From: Clostridia bacterium
GTDB lineage: Bacteria; Bacillota; Clostridia; TANB77; UBA1234
NCBI GenBank assembly: GCA_900765095.1
Contig: CAAFRB010000098.1
Coordinates: 8,482 to 72,481, forward strand
Length of the DNA: 64,000 nucleotides
Reading direction: 5' to 3'
Made by a program: the position numbers and the translations under genes. The notes under the pieces are model-generated. The model worked only from the letters and a program-made list of their open reading frames with translations. It ran no database searches and was not told the origin of the DNA. Positions 1-8,772 of this stretch are shown here, in pieces. Positions within the stretch are counted from its first letter, which is position 1. The number at the start of each line of letters is the position of its first letter.

Positions 1-134
1 TTTTGGCGTCAGTATTGCTTATTGTTCTCTTCGTGATTTGCGGTGCTTACGCATATTATCCGAGAATTTTTTCTACCGAAGATGTTCTGTTCTTCAAAAT
101 TGAAGAACCGGCGTTGCCTGTGTGTTTTTTCTAA
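1..134 (+). CDS. C-terminal fragment of a probable membrane protein (5' end outside window)
   Basis: An open frame enters from the left edge, with codons in phase from base 3, and ends at TAA 132-134. The 43 visible residues hold one hydrophobic stretch of about 17 residues rich in V, L, I and A, followed by a short polar tail ending in C-F-F. Codons such as gcg, ccg, ctc and tgc are unlike the AT-rich genes that follow and resemble the secreted-protein island at 11.8-17.9 kb. As with that island, a copy of the dispersed hairpin repeat lies directly downstream. No family can be named from so short a tail. Confidence 0.55.
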   Translation, partial: LASVLLIVLFVICGAYAYYPRIFSTEDVLFFKIEEPALPVCFF

Positions 135-185
135 GCACGATATTTTGAACCTTCTAAATGCTGAAATAAGCATTTAGGGGGTTCA

Positions 186-318
186 TTTTTATACAATAGG
201 AAAGAAACAAATTTGCAACCTTTTATGTATCAATTTTCTTTCCTATTGTATAAAAAAACTTTAATTTATGCGGGAGATTTTTATCCTTTTAGGTCAAAAG
301 AATGAAAGAAAATTATGA
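186..318 (+). repeat. dispersed hairpin repeat, copy 1
   Basis: The element starts with 19-bp inverted arms at 186-204 and 238-256 (core ATACAATAGGAAAG and its complement) around a 33-nt loop. It continues with a segment beginning ctttaatttatgcg that is shared with copies at 17978, 35265 (reversed) and 59973. The distal half (about 270-318) is more diverged than in the other copies. It sits between the atypical gene tail at 1-134 and the M14 peptidase. There is no ORF inside, so if it is mobile it would have to be moved in trans. Confidence 0.8.
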
Positions 319-366
319 AATGAATATATTTTAATTTTGTTAATAGAATGGTATAGGGTGATGTTT

Positions 367-1507
367 GTGAAAATATTGAGGTATGGTTCTACAGGAATTG
401 ATGTAGAGTTATTGCAAAGCACATTAAAGAAAATAGGTTTTTACAATGGAAAGATTGATGGAATTTTCGGGAATCAGACACAAGACGCAGTGTACAATTT
501 TCAAAGAGAGTTTGGGATAAAAGCTGACGGTGTTGTTGGAGAACAGACTTGGAATAAACTGAAGCCATATATAAATGGAACGGTTGGCAATATTGTTCCA
601 ACAGATATGAGTTATCCTTACAGAATAATGATGATGAACATAAACTCTTTGAAAAATAAGTATCCGTTTATCGTTGTTGGAAACTATGGCGAAAGTGTTC
701 TAGAAAGAAAAATTCCGTATATAAAGCTTGGTGTTGGGGAAAAGCAAGTGTTTTATAGTGCTTCTATGCACGCAAACGAATGGATAAACTCAGTTGTCAT
801 GATGAAATTTGTGGAAGAGTATGCAATTGCTTATGAGAATGATGGAAAGCTATTAGATAGAACCATAAGAGAGTTGTATAATGATGTGTCAATATACATA
901 GCACCCATGGTAAATCCAGATGGCGTGGACTTAGTAACTGGGGATTTAGATATGAATCTTATAGCGTATAGAAACGCGAAAACAATAGGAAACAACTTCC
1001 CAAACATTCCATTTCCAAGTGGTTGGAAAGCTAATATACTTCGGGGTAGATATAAATTTACAATTCCCGGCAAATTGGATATTAGCACGAGAAAATAAAT
1101 TTTCACAAGGCTTTGTAAGACCTGCTCCGAGAGATTTTGTAGGATACGGTCCACTTACTGAACCAGAATCACTTGCAATATACAATTTCACATTAGCGAA
1201 TGATTTCAAGCTTATACTTGCATATCACACACAAGGCGAAGTTATATTTTGGAGATATTTAAATTTGGAGCCAGATAATGCTCAAAGGATAGGAGAAGAA
1301 TTTGCAAAGATAAGTGGATATACATTAGATGATGTAGTAGATACAGGAAGTTATGCTGGATATAGAGATTGGTTTATACAAGATTATAGAAGACCAGGAT
1401 ACACTATAGAAACTGGAAGTGGCGTAAATCCGCTTCCTATAGAACAATTTGAAAAAATATATAATGATAATATAGGAATATTAATAACTGCACCATACAG
1501 TGTTTAA
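367..1507 (+). CDS. PG-binding M14 family zinc peptidase (gamma-D-glutamyl-L-diamino acid endopeptidase type), needs +1 shift
   Basis: Residues about 1-65 form a peptidoglycan-binding domain (GSTGIDVELLQ, DGIFGNQT, GIKADGVVGEQTW). An M14 metallopeptidase domain follows, with zinc ligands HANEW, a later histidine in LAYHTQGE and the catalytic glutamate in YTIETGSG. Relatives cleave the muropeptide stem of cell wall or spore cortex. GTG 367 is chosen because GGGTG lies six bases upstream. The zero frame stops at 1096-1098 after WKANILR, while the expected continuation GVDINLQFPAN is read from the +1 frame. Skipping the C of in-frame CGG 1042-1044 restores one 379-aa protein of normal family length. 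The gene is therefore either recoded, broken, or mis-sequenced by one base. No signal peptide is evident. Confidence 0.85.
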
Positions 1508-1635
1508 TCTATAAAGTTTGTAGCAGAGCACTGTAAGGCGGTTTGACGTAATAAATTATTTGACAGCTAAAGTTTATCCTTGTATAATTAGATGCGTGGT
1601 GATGTTTTTGCAGATTTTGTGGAAAGTAATGTGCA

Positions 1636-1673
1636 AAATGTTACAAATTCGTTACTTTATTTATTGTATAAAA
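1636..1673 (+). repeat. degenerate fragment of the dispersed hairpin repeat
   Basis: This stretch matches the terminal arm of copy 3 (35386-35420) with several substitutions: ttacaaattcgttactt followed by tattgtataaaa. The matching opposite arm is missing. It abuts the terminator of the M14 gene. It is probably a decayed remnant. Confidence 0.4.
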
Positions 1674-1702
1674 AGGCGACCTTGTTATGGTCGCCTAATT
1701 TT
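1674..1702 (+). terminator. intrinsic terminator
   Basis: An 8-bp perfect GC-rich stem, AGGCGACC / GGTCGCCT, encloses a 7-nt loop and is followed by aatttt. It ends the M14 peptidase transcript and lies just before the next gene's start. Confidence 0.75.
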
Positions 1703-1722
1703 GATATATGGAGATATTGTTT

Positions 1723-2626
1723 ATGGATTATGAAACTTTAAGTGAAAAAATTAGTTTGATTCAAGAAAAGATTTGTAATGATGATTCAGACTTATTAAGA
1801 GCAATGTATAGATACGCAAGTCAAAAATATAGTTTGGTATGTCCCCAAAAGGTTGTAAAATCATCAGATTGTGTGAGTGAGGGAAAAATATTTTTAAATG
1901 TTGATAATATTTCTTTTATTGAAATATGGAACACAAATATGAGAAATAAAGTCAATGCAATATTAGAAGCGATATCAGAAGTGGAAGTAGAACGCCTAGA
2001 TAAAAAGATGTTGCATGAAATTATGATGGAAAAAGCTAATGAAAAAAATAGTAAAATAAATGATTCTGATAAGATTAAATTAGATGATATTATCAAGGAA
2101 TTTCTTGCTATGGAGCAGGTAAGGGCTAATGATGTTTTGTATGTATGCGATGAGCTATCTAATGATAAAATCTTTTTTATCAACGAGTTTGAAAAGTTTT
2201 TAAAAGCGTTGGAATTAGGAGATAGCAGGAATAAATACATATATGATATGGTTTGTGAAGAACTAGAAAACAATTTCTTAAAATTTAATTTTTGTAATTT
2301 TAAAAATGATAAGTGTACATCACAACGTCATAAAAACTTTTTTTCGAATAATTATCCTTATTCAAGCACAGATGGTTGCTGTTTTAAAATAATTAATAAA
2401 TGTCAGCACAACAATAAGGATGGAACGTGTAAAGTGAAGTGTATTTCCTGCAAGCTTTTCATTTGTCCTTACTTGAGTGCAAGGGGTATCCGGATACTAT
2501 GCGTCAGAACTTTTGCTCCTAAGAGCATTTTTTACACCAAGGCAAAGAAGAATACTTGTAAATAGCTTTTTCGAGCCAGAAAGTTATATATTGAATAAGC
2601 TTGAAAAGTACTCTGTTAGAAAATAA
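1723..2626 (+). CDS. uncharacterised protein with cysteine-rich putative metal-binding tail, needs +1 shift
   Basis: I do not recognise a named family. Residues 1-190 are charged and helical. From about residue 195 there is a cluster of cysteines (NFCNF, DKCTS, GCCFK, NKCQH, GTCKVKCISCKLFICPYL), which suggests a metal site. ATG 1723 is preferred over ATG 1708 because GGAG at 1710-1713 is well spaced from it. The zero frame ends at 2565 with an unconvincing basic tail. Dropping the C of in-frame CGG 2491-2493 gives a different tail (GYYASELLLLRAFF..., ...FFEPESYILNKLEKY) ending at 2626, total 300 aa. Its amphipathic, helix-like make-up fits a folded protein better. The choice between tails is inference. 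Confidence 0.6.
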
Positions 2627-2775
2627 TGTAAAAAAAGTAGACATTTTTATCGAATTATGTAGACAAAAAGAGAAGATTATGGTAAAATAACAATGTCGTG
2701 AGGAATAAAGTTCCTCGAATGAGAATAAAAATACATTAAGAAATTAAGAAAAATGCAAATGAGGGGGATAAGAAA

Positions 2776-3447
2776 GTGATAAATTATAGCGAAAATAATG
2801 TAATTACACTTGTTGGTACAATAGCTTCGGAAAAAGTTTTTAGCCATGAGGTGTATGGTGAAGGGTTTTATAGCTTTAATGTGGAAGTGCCTAGGTTGAG
2901 TGATAATAACGATATAATTCCTGTCACAGTATCTGAAAGAATACTAACAGATGAATTTACAGTTGGAAAGAAAGTTGTTATTGATGGTCAATTCAGATCA
3001 TATAATAACTACGAGAACGAAAAAAACAAATTGGTTTTAACAGTTTTTGTAAAGGATATAAGACTTCAAAGAGAAGATGAAGAAGTACAAAATCCAAATG
3101 AAATATGCTTAACAGGTTTTATATGTAAAAAGCCTATATATAGAACAACACCATTTGGTAGAGAGATAGCTGATATTTTACTTGCAGTAAATAGAGCATA
3201 TAACAAATCTGATTACATACCATGTATTGCATGGGGAAGAAATGCAAGATTTTGTCAGAATATTTCGATTGGTGAAAAAGTTACACTTTGGGGAAGAATT
3301 CAAAGTAGACAATATGAAAAGAAATTTGAAGATGGAACATCAGAGATTAGAAGAGCTTATGAAGTTTCTATATCAAAGATGGAAATTCAAAAAAATAGTG
3401 AAGAAGAAGTACAAGAAGATTGCAATATTGAGGGGCAAAACGCATAA
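2776..3447 (+). CDS. single-stranded DNA-binding-like protein with two OB folds
   Basis: The 223-aa product has two tandem OB-fold halves. The second (about residues 108-205) carries the SSB-like run LAVNRAYNKSDYIPCIAWGR...EKVTLWGRIQSR. The first half (ITLVGTIASEKVFSHEVYGE...) is a more diverged copy. This doubled layout differs from the single OB fold plus acidic tail of replicative SSB. The end (EEEVQEDCNIEGQNA) is acidic but lacks the classic DDDIPF tip, so an accessory role is more likely. The start is GTG 2776, after GAGGGGGAT. It is monocistronic and followed by a strong terminator. Confidence 0.7.
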   Translation: MINYSENNVITLVGTIASEKVFSHEVYGEGFYSFNVEVPRLSDNNDIIPVTVSERILTDEFTVGKKVVIDGQFRSYNNYENEKNKLVLTVFVKDIRLQREDEEVQNPNEICLTGFICKKPIYRTTPFGREIADILLAVNRAYNKSDYIPCIAWGRNARFCQNISIGEKVTLWGRIQSRQYEKKFEDGTSEIRRAYEVSISKMEIQKNSEEEVQEDCNIEGQNA

Positions 3448-3473
3448 TATTCATAATAATCATCCTCTATTCA

Positions 3474-3515
3474 ACGTCAGGTAAGATGTAGTAAATAGTC
3501 TTACCTGGCGTTTTT
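3474..3515 (+). terminator. intrinsic terminator
   Basis: A 12-bp stem with one wobble pair (CGTCAGGTAAGA / TCTTACCTGGCG) and a 12-nt loop is followed directly by TTTTT. It ends the SSB-like gene. Confidence 0.9.
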
Positions 3516-3567
3516 GCTTGTTGCAATATTTTCGACAATGTGGTACCATTAAGCACGAGGTGAAAAT

Positions 3568-4191
3568 ATGAAAGAAGCAGAGATAGAGCGACTTATAAAA
3601 CTTAGTGAATATGAAAAGAAATGTTATGAGAATGGATATAAATATATAGCAGGAATAGATGAAGCAGGGCGAGGTCCGCTTGCTGGCCCTGTAGTAGCAG
3701 CGGCAGTAATATTACCTAAAGACTGTCTTATAGAAGGGGTAAATGATTCTAAAAAAGTATCTGAAAAGAAAAGAGAAAAACTTTATGATGTAATTATCCA
3801 AAATGCTGTTGCTTGGGGTGTTGGAATAATGGACAACAATGTTATAGATGAAATAAACATATTAAACGCAACAAGAAAAGCTATGCATACAGCAATAGAA
3901 GAATTACAAGTAAAACCAGATTATATACTTATAGATGCAGAGAAAAAGGTTGATACGAATGGAATACCATATCTGCCAATAATAAAAGGGGATGCATTAA
4001 GTATTTCGATTGCAGCGGCTTCAATAATAGCCAAAGTAACAAGGGATAGAATGATGCGAGAATATGACAAAATATTTCCAATGTATGGCTTTGAAAAACA
4101 TAAAGGATATGGCACGAAGGCACACGTGGAAGCCATAAGAGAAAATGGTCTTTGCATGATACATAGAAAATCGTTTTGCACAAAAATATGA
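3568..4191 (+). CDS. rnhB: ribonuclease HII
   Basis: This enzyme removes RNA primers and misinserted ribonucleotides from RNA-DNA hybrids in the cytoplasm. The 207-aa product has the family signature AGIDEAGRGPLAGPVVAAAV near residue 30, with the catalytic D-E pair. The later acidic residues lie in YILIDAE and in SIAAASIIAKVTRD. The C-terminal KHKGYGTKAH motif is also typical. Length is normal for RNase HII. ATG 3568 follows GAGGTG. It stands alone between the SSB-like gene terminator and rsmD. Confidence 0.96.
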   Translation: MKEAEIERLIKLSEYEKKCYENGYKYIAGIDEAGRGPLAGPVVAAAVILPKDCLIEGVNDSKKVSEKKREKLYDVIIQNAVAWGVGIMDNNVIDEINILNATRKAMHTAIEELQVKPDYILIDAEKKVDTNGIPYLPIIKGDALSISIAAASIIAKVTRDRMMREYDKIFPMYGFEKHKGYGTKAHVEAIRENGLCMIHRKSFCTKI

Positions 4192-4292
4192 CAAAAAGCT
4201 TGAGTTAAGGTTAAATTAATGTTACAATTTCGTTACAGATATTGACATAAATGGTAAATCTATTTAAAATAAAGAAGTGAAAGAGGAATCTT

Positions 4293-4841
4293 ATGCGTAT
4301 TATTGCAGGAAAGAAAAAAGGACTTAATATAAAGACGATAGATGGTGATTCTACTAGGCCTACTAGGGACATGGTTAGAGAAGCCTTGTTTAGTATATTA
4401 ACTAACAAAATTTATGATTCTAGATTTCTTGATTTGTTCGCAGGTAGTGGTGCAATTGGCATTGAGGCTTTAAGCCGAGGCTCAATATTTGCAGTATTTA
4501 CTGATATCAACTATAAATGTGTTCGTGTAATTGAAGAGAATATTACAAAAGCTGGTTTTAGTGAACAAGCGCAGGTTTATAATGCGGATTACAAACTTGC
4601 GTTAAAAAAACTTAAGGAAAATAAATTTGATATAATTTATATCGATCCACCATATAACAAGGGAATGGGAATAGATGCGATTGAGAAAATTTCAGAATAT
4701 CAACTTCTATCAGAAGATGGTGTACTTATCCTTGAAACTGATACTAATGAAGAAGTGCCAAATGAAATTGGTATATATGAAAAGTATAATAACAAAAGAT
4801 ATGGAAGAAATATATTGAATTTGTTTAGGCGAAAGGGGTAA
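4293..4841 (+). CDS. rsmD: 16S rRNA (guanine-966-N2)-methyltransferase
   Basis: This is a SAM-dependent methyltransferase acting on the small-subunit rRNA during ribosome assembly. The start MRIIAGKKKG is typical of RsmD. Motif I (LDLFAGSGAIGIEALSRG, about residues 46-63) binds SAM, and the catalytic IYIDPPYNKG lies near residue 114. The 182-aa length is normal. Coding continues within 6 nt into the next gene, so the two are probably co-transcribed. In many Firmicutes rsmD is followed by coaD, which is absent here. Confidence 0.95.
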   Translation: MRIIAGKKKGLNIKTIDGDSTRPTRDMVREALFSILTNKIYDSRFLDLFAGSGAIGIEALSRGSIFAVFTDINYKCVRVIEENITKAGFSEQAQVYNADYKLALKKLKENKFDIIYIDPPYNKGMGIDAIEKISEYQLLSEDGVLILETDTNEEVPNEIGIYEKYNNKRYGRNILNLFRRKG

Positions 4842-4847
4842 CGCGTT

Positions 4848-5285
4848 ATGGAAGTACTAACGTTGTTAGAAACTATTGAAGAGATGCTTCAGAGAAGTGC
4901 GACTATACCACTTACGAAGAAATCTCTCGTAGATAAAGATGAAATACTTGCAGTTATAAATGAGATAAGGACAAAGCTACCAGATGAACTAAAACAAGCA
5001 AAATGGGTAAAAGAAGAAAGACAAAAGATATTGGTAGATGCACAGAAAGAAGCTAATCAATTAATTAAAGAAGCTGAAAATAGAATAATAGCAATGATTG
5101 ATGAACATGAAATTACTAAAAAGGCTTATGAACAAAAGACAGAGATTATCGATAGTGCTAATGCTTTTTCAAAGGATTTGATAGAAGGCACAAAGAAATA
5201 TGCTGATGAAATCCTTGCAGAGTTGGAAGCAAACCTACAAGATAAAATAGAAGTGATTAAAGATAATAGAAAAGAACTTAGATAG
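4848..5285 (+). CDS. coiled-coil protein, ATP synthase subunit b/H-like
   Basis: The 145-aa soluble protein is strongly helical and charged. A long heptad-like stretch (about residues 45-140) is rich in K, E, A and Q and resembles the stalk part of ATPase b/E/H subunits or DivIVA-like scaffolds. There is no membrane segment. It is tightly coupled to rsmD (6-nt gap). The exact function is unknown and similarity to ATPase stalks may reflect only coiled-coil composition. Confidence 0.55.
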   Translation: MEVLTLLETIEEMLQRSATIPLTKKSLVDKDEILAVINEIRTKLPDELKQAKWVKEERQKILVDAQKEANQLIKEAENRIIAMIDEHEITKKAYEQKTEIIDSANAFSKDLIEGTKKYADEILAELEANLQDKIEVIKDNRKELR

Positions 5286-5430
5286 GTAATGCATAAAGTT
5301 TTATAGAAGCATTTGCTAGATTAATTTAAGTATATAATTGAATAATTTAAGGGCTGAACTTTAGAAAAACTTTGAGAGATTGGATAAATGATCGAAGCTT
5401 TTTTGCCTTTGATTGTACTAAGAATAAAAT

Positions 5431-5465
5431 GACTACTCTTTTGACATGGGAGTAGCCTTTTTTTA
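5431..5465 (+). terminator. intrinsic terminator
   Basis: A stem CTACTC / GAGTAG with an 11-nt loop is followed by CC and seven T. It ends the rsmD transcript. The rest of the 5286-5600 gap holds the suf promoter and nothing else I can identify. Confidence 0.65.
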
Positions 5466-5531
5466 TATAGTAGAAAAGTAATGAATAATTCGGCAAATGG
5501 CTGTAAATACTTATTTTAATTGCAATTCCTA

Positions 5532-5560
5532 TTGACAAAGTATGAATTGAAAACTATAAT
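5532..5560 (+). promoter_or_regulatory. consensus sigma-A promoter of the suf operon
   Basis: TTGACA at 5532-5537 and TATAAT at 5555-5560 are separated by exactly 17 bp, a perfect housekeeping promoter. Its start point would lie about 35 nt before the sufC ATG. I see no convincing operator for an iron-sulfur or iron regulator. Confidence 0.85.
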
Positions 5561-5600
5561 TACTACTGAAATACTATGAAATAAAAGGTAAGGAGATAAT

Positions 5601-6347
5601 ATGAATAGTTTATTAGAGATAAAAGACTTGCATGCTGTTGCAGGTGAAAAAGAAATTTTGAATGGACTTAATTTGAATGTTAATAAAGGTGAAGTGCATG
5701 TTATAATGGGCCCCAATGGTGCTGGCAAATCAACATTAGCTAATGTTATTTTAAATAATCCAGAGTACAGAAAAACTTGTGGAAGTGTGTTTTTTGACGG
5801 CGAAGATATTAGCAATCTTTCAACAGATAAAATTGCTAAAAAAGGTGTTTTTATGTCGTTCCAGTCACCAGAAGAAATTCCTGGAATATCTACGTTTAAC
5901 TTTTTAAAAGTGGCTAAGAACAAAATCGAAGAAAAGCCTATTAAAGTCTTTGAACTTAAAGATGCTGTGAAAAAGTACATGGAAGAATTGAATATGAATT
6001 CAAAACTCATCGACAGAAATTTAAATGTTGGTTTTTCTGGTGGCGAGAAAAAGAAAAATGAGATTTTACAAATGCTTGTTTTAAATCCAAAGCTTGTAAT
6101 ACTAGATGAAACTGACTCTGGACTTGATGTTGATGCGGTAAAGGCTGTTTCTAAAGGTATTGAAATGTATAAGTCAGCAGATAATGCAGTTGTCATTATC
6201 ACGCATAATATGAAAATTTTAGAGAGTTTAGATGTTGATTATGTGCATATTCTTGTTGATGGTAAGATTGTAGAAACTGGTACTGCCAAACTTGCAAGTG
6301 AAATAGAAGAAAATGGCTTCGGAAAATACAAAAAGGCAGGTATTTAG
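5601..6347 (+). CDS. sufC: SufC, ATPase of the SUF Fe-S assembly complex
   Basis: SufC is a soluble ABC-type ATPase that drives the SufBCD scaffold assembling Fe-S clusters. The 248-aa product has Walker A GPNGAGKST at residues 37-45, the signature VGFSGGEKKK near 148 and Walker B LVILDETDSGLD near 168. It is the first gene of the operon, directly behind a consensus promoter, with AAGGAG before ATG 5601. The gene order C-B-D-S-U is a common clostridial arrangement. The next gene begins 2 nt after the stop. Confidence 0.97.
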   Translation: MNSLLEIKDLHAVAGEKEILNGLNLNVNKGEVHVIMGPNGAGKSTLANVILNNPEYRKTCGSVFFDGEDISNLSTDKIAKKGVFMSFQSPEEIPGISTFNFLKVAKNKIEEKPIKVFELKDAVKKYMEELNMNSKLIDRNLNVGFSGGEKKKNEILQMLVLNPKLVILDETDSGLDVDAVKAVSKGIEMYKSADNAVVIITHNMKILESLDVDYVHILVDGKIVETGTAKLASEIEENGFGKYKKAGI

Positions 6348-6349
6348 TT

Positions 6350-7747
6350 ATGAAAACGAATGTACAAGAAGTAAATAGAAATATTTATGATTTTAAGAAT
6401 AAAGATGAATATGAATTTAAGATGAAGAAGGGCTTAAACAAAGAGATTGTAGAAGAGATTTCAAAGCAAAAAAATGATCCAGACTGGATGCGAAGAATTC
6501 GTCTTGATGCTTTAGAAATGTATGAAAAACTTGAACTTCCAACTTGGGGACCTGACCTTTCTGAACTTAACATGGATGAAATTGCAACTTATGTTAAACC
6601 TAAGTCTAAGCTTAATTCTAGTTGGGATGATGTTCCTGAAGATATTAAAGATACTTTTGACAAGCTAGGAATACCAGATGCTGAAAAGAAGTCTTTAGGT
6701 GGCGTTGGTGCACAGTATGATTCAGAGGTTGTTTATCATAGCATGAAGGAAGATTTGCTTAAGCAAGGTGTAATATATACAGATATGGAAACGGCCGTTA
6801 AAGAGTATCCTGATATTGTTAAAGAATATTTCATGAAGTGCGTGCCTATAAGCGACCATAAATTTGTTGCATTACATGCTGCAGTTTGGTCTGGAGGATC
6901 TTTTGTATATGTACCAAAAGGAGTTAAATTGGATATTCCACTACAATCATACTTTAGGTTAAATTCTCCAGAATCTGGTCAATTTGAACATACTTTAATA
7001 ATTGTAGATGAAGGTGCAAGTCTTCATTTTATAGAGGGCTGCTCGGCTCCTAAGTATAATAAGGTTAATCTACATGCAGGTTGCGTTGAATTATATGTTA
7101 AAGATAATGCTTATTTAAGATATTCGACAATAGAAAATTGGTCAAAAAATATGATGAACCTAAATACCAAAAAAGCGATTGTTGGTAAAAATGCTCAAAT
7201 TGATTGGGTTACGGGTTCATTTGGTTCTAAAGTTTCTATGTTATATCCTATGAGCATTTTAAATGGCGAAGGCGCAAAGACAGAATATACAGGAATCACA
7301 TTTGCAGGAAAAGGTCAAAATTTAGACACAGGTTTTAAAGTTATCCATAATGCTCCTAATACATCATCAGTTGTTAATTCAAAATCTATATCTAAAAATG
7401 GTGGAGCGTGTACTTACAGAGCATTGGTAAGAATAAATGAAAATGCAGTTAATTCTAAATGTAGTGTAAGCTGTGAATCTTTGATGCTTGACGATTTTTC
7501 ACGTTCTGATACTATTCCTGTAAATGACATTAGAACTGATGAAGTGGAATTTTCTCATGAAGCAAAAATCGGAAAGATTAGTGATAAAGAAATCTTTTAT
7601 TTGATGAGTAGGGGACTAACTGAAGAAGATGCGAAAGCTATGATAGTTAGAGGTTTTGCATATCCTGTTTCTAAAGAACTTCCTGTTGAATATGCTGTTG
7701 AAATGAATAACTTAATAAATCTTGAATTAGAAGGGAGTATAGGATAG
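6350..7747 (+). CDS. sufB: SufB, Fe-S cluster scaffold
   Basis: SufB is the scaffold on which the nascent cluster is built. The 465-aa length is standard. Recognisable runs are SHKFVALHAAVWSGGSFVYVPKGV, the CSAPKY segment, the LHAGCVELYV cysteine and the C-terminal helix signature FYLMSRGLTEEDAKAMIVRGF. Gaps of 2 nt on both sides show translational coupling with sufC and sufD. Confidence 0.97.
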   Translation: MKTNVQEVNRNIYDFKNKDEYEFKMKKGLNKEIVEEISKQKNDPDWMRRIRLDALEMYEKLELPTWGPDLSELNMDEIATYVKPKSKLNSSWDDVPEDIKDTFDKLGIPDAEKKSLGGVGAQYDSEVVYHSMKEDLLKQGVIYTDMETAVKEYPDIVKEYFMKCVPISDHKFVALHAAVWSGGSFVYVPKGVKLDIPLQSYFRLNSPESGQFEHTLIIVDEGASLHFIEGCSAPKYNKVNLHAGCVELYVKDNAYLRYSTIENWSKNMMNLNTKKAIVGKNAQIDWVTGSFGSKVSMLYPMSILNGEGAKTEYTGITFAGKGQNLDTGFKVIHNAPNTSSVVNSKSISKNGGACTYRALVRINENAVNSKCSVSCESLMLDDFSRSDTIPVNDIRTDEVEFSHEAKIGKISDKEIFYLMSRGLTEEDAKAMIVRGFAYPVSKELPVEYAVEMNNLINLELEGSIG

Positions 7748-7749
7748 GT

Positions 7750-8760
7750 ATGGAATTAAATAATACACCAGTTAGAACATCTAAAAATTTTAATATAAAT
7801 AATGTAAAACTAGATTTTGAAATTCTACAAAATATTAATACTTTTAATAATATAGAATTATCTTGTGAAAACTCTTCTATGAATGAAGATTTAGATTTTG
7901 TTTATGGTGTTGGACTTGGTTTTAAAAGTTCAAATCATAAGGTTAATGTTAACTTAAAAGATGACGATAATGTAAAAATTATTTATACTTTTGATGATAA
8001 TAATTTGAATTTAGTTAATGAACTTTTAGTGCAAGCAAGCGGTAATTCAACTCTTACTATTGTGTATAATTCTAAAACTATGAAACATTGCTTTCATAAC
8101 GGTGGACTAAAAATAATTGCTAATGATGATGTAAAGCTTAACGTTAATGTAATAAATTTTTTGAATGAGGAGTCTGATAATTTTGAAAGTATCGAAAATG
8201 TAATTGGTAAAAATTCAAAAGTTAATTATACTATTATTGACCTTGGTGGAAAAAACAGTATTACTAATTATTATGCAGATATTAAAGGTGAAAGTGCTGA
8301 AAATGACTTAAAAACTATTTACTTAGGAACTGATAATCAATTAAAAGATATTAATTATATTGCAGAACTTAGAGGAAAGAAAACAAATGTAGATATTGAT
8401 GTACAAGGTGCTTTAGCAGGAAGTGCTAAAAAGAATTTTAAAGGTACTATCGATTTTAAAAGTGGTTGCAAAAAATCGAAAGGTAATGAGAATGAATTTT
8501 GTATGTTGTTATCTGACAAAGCAAAATCTATTGCATTACCAATGCTTTTATGCAGTGAAGACGATGTAGAAGGAAATCATTCGACGGCTTCTGGTAAGGT
8601 TGATAATAAGATTTTGTTTTATGTTATGAGCAGAGGATTAAGCTATAAAGAAGCAGTTAAATTACTTGTAAAGTCTAACTTTACAACAATTATAGATAGA
8701 ATTTCTGACGAAAATTTAAAAGAAGAAGTAATCAGAAGGATTGATGAAAAATTAGATTAG
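7750..8760 (+). CDS. sufD: SufD-like scaffold partner
   Basis: SufD pairs with SufB and SufC in the assembly complex. The N-terminal two thirds of the 336-aa product are poorly conserved, Asn- and Lys-rich beta-helix sequence. The C-terminal third is clear: PMLLCSEDDVEGNHSTASGKVD followed by LFYVMSRGLSYKEAVKLLV. It is shorter than typical SufD, which is common in clostridia. Position between sufB and sufS supports the call. Confidence 0.9.
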   Translation: MELNNTPVRTSKNFNINNVKLDFEILQNINTFNNIELSCENSSMNEDLDFVYGVGLGFKSSNHKVNVNLKDDDNVKIIYTFDDNNLNLVNELLVQASGNSTLTIVYNSKTMKHCFHNGGLKIIANDDVKLNVNVINFLNEESDNFESIENVIGKNSKVNYTIIDLGGKNSITNYYADIKGESAENDLKTIYLGTDNQLKDINYIAELRGKKTNVDIDVQGALAGSAKKNFKGTIDFKSGCKKSKGNENEFCMLLSDKAKSIALPMLLCSEDDVEGNHSTASGKVDNKILFYVMSRGLSYKEAVKLLVKSNFTTIIDRISDENLKEEVIRRIDEKLD

Positions 8761-8772
8761 AAAGGCAATAAT

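Noticed and set aside
3227..3484. Second plus-strand frame overlapping the end of the SSB-like gene
   Set aside because: This basic, low-complexity frame lies inside the SSB-like gene and reaches into its terminator, so it is a shadow.
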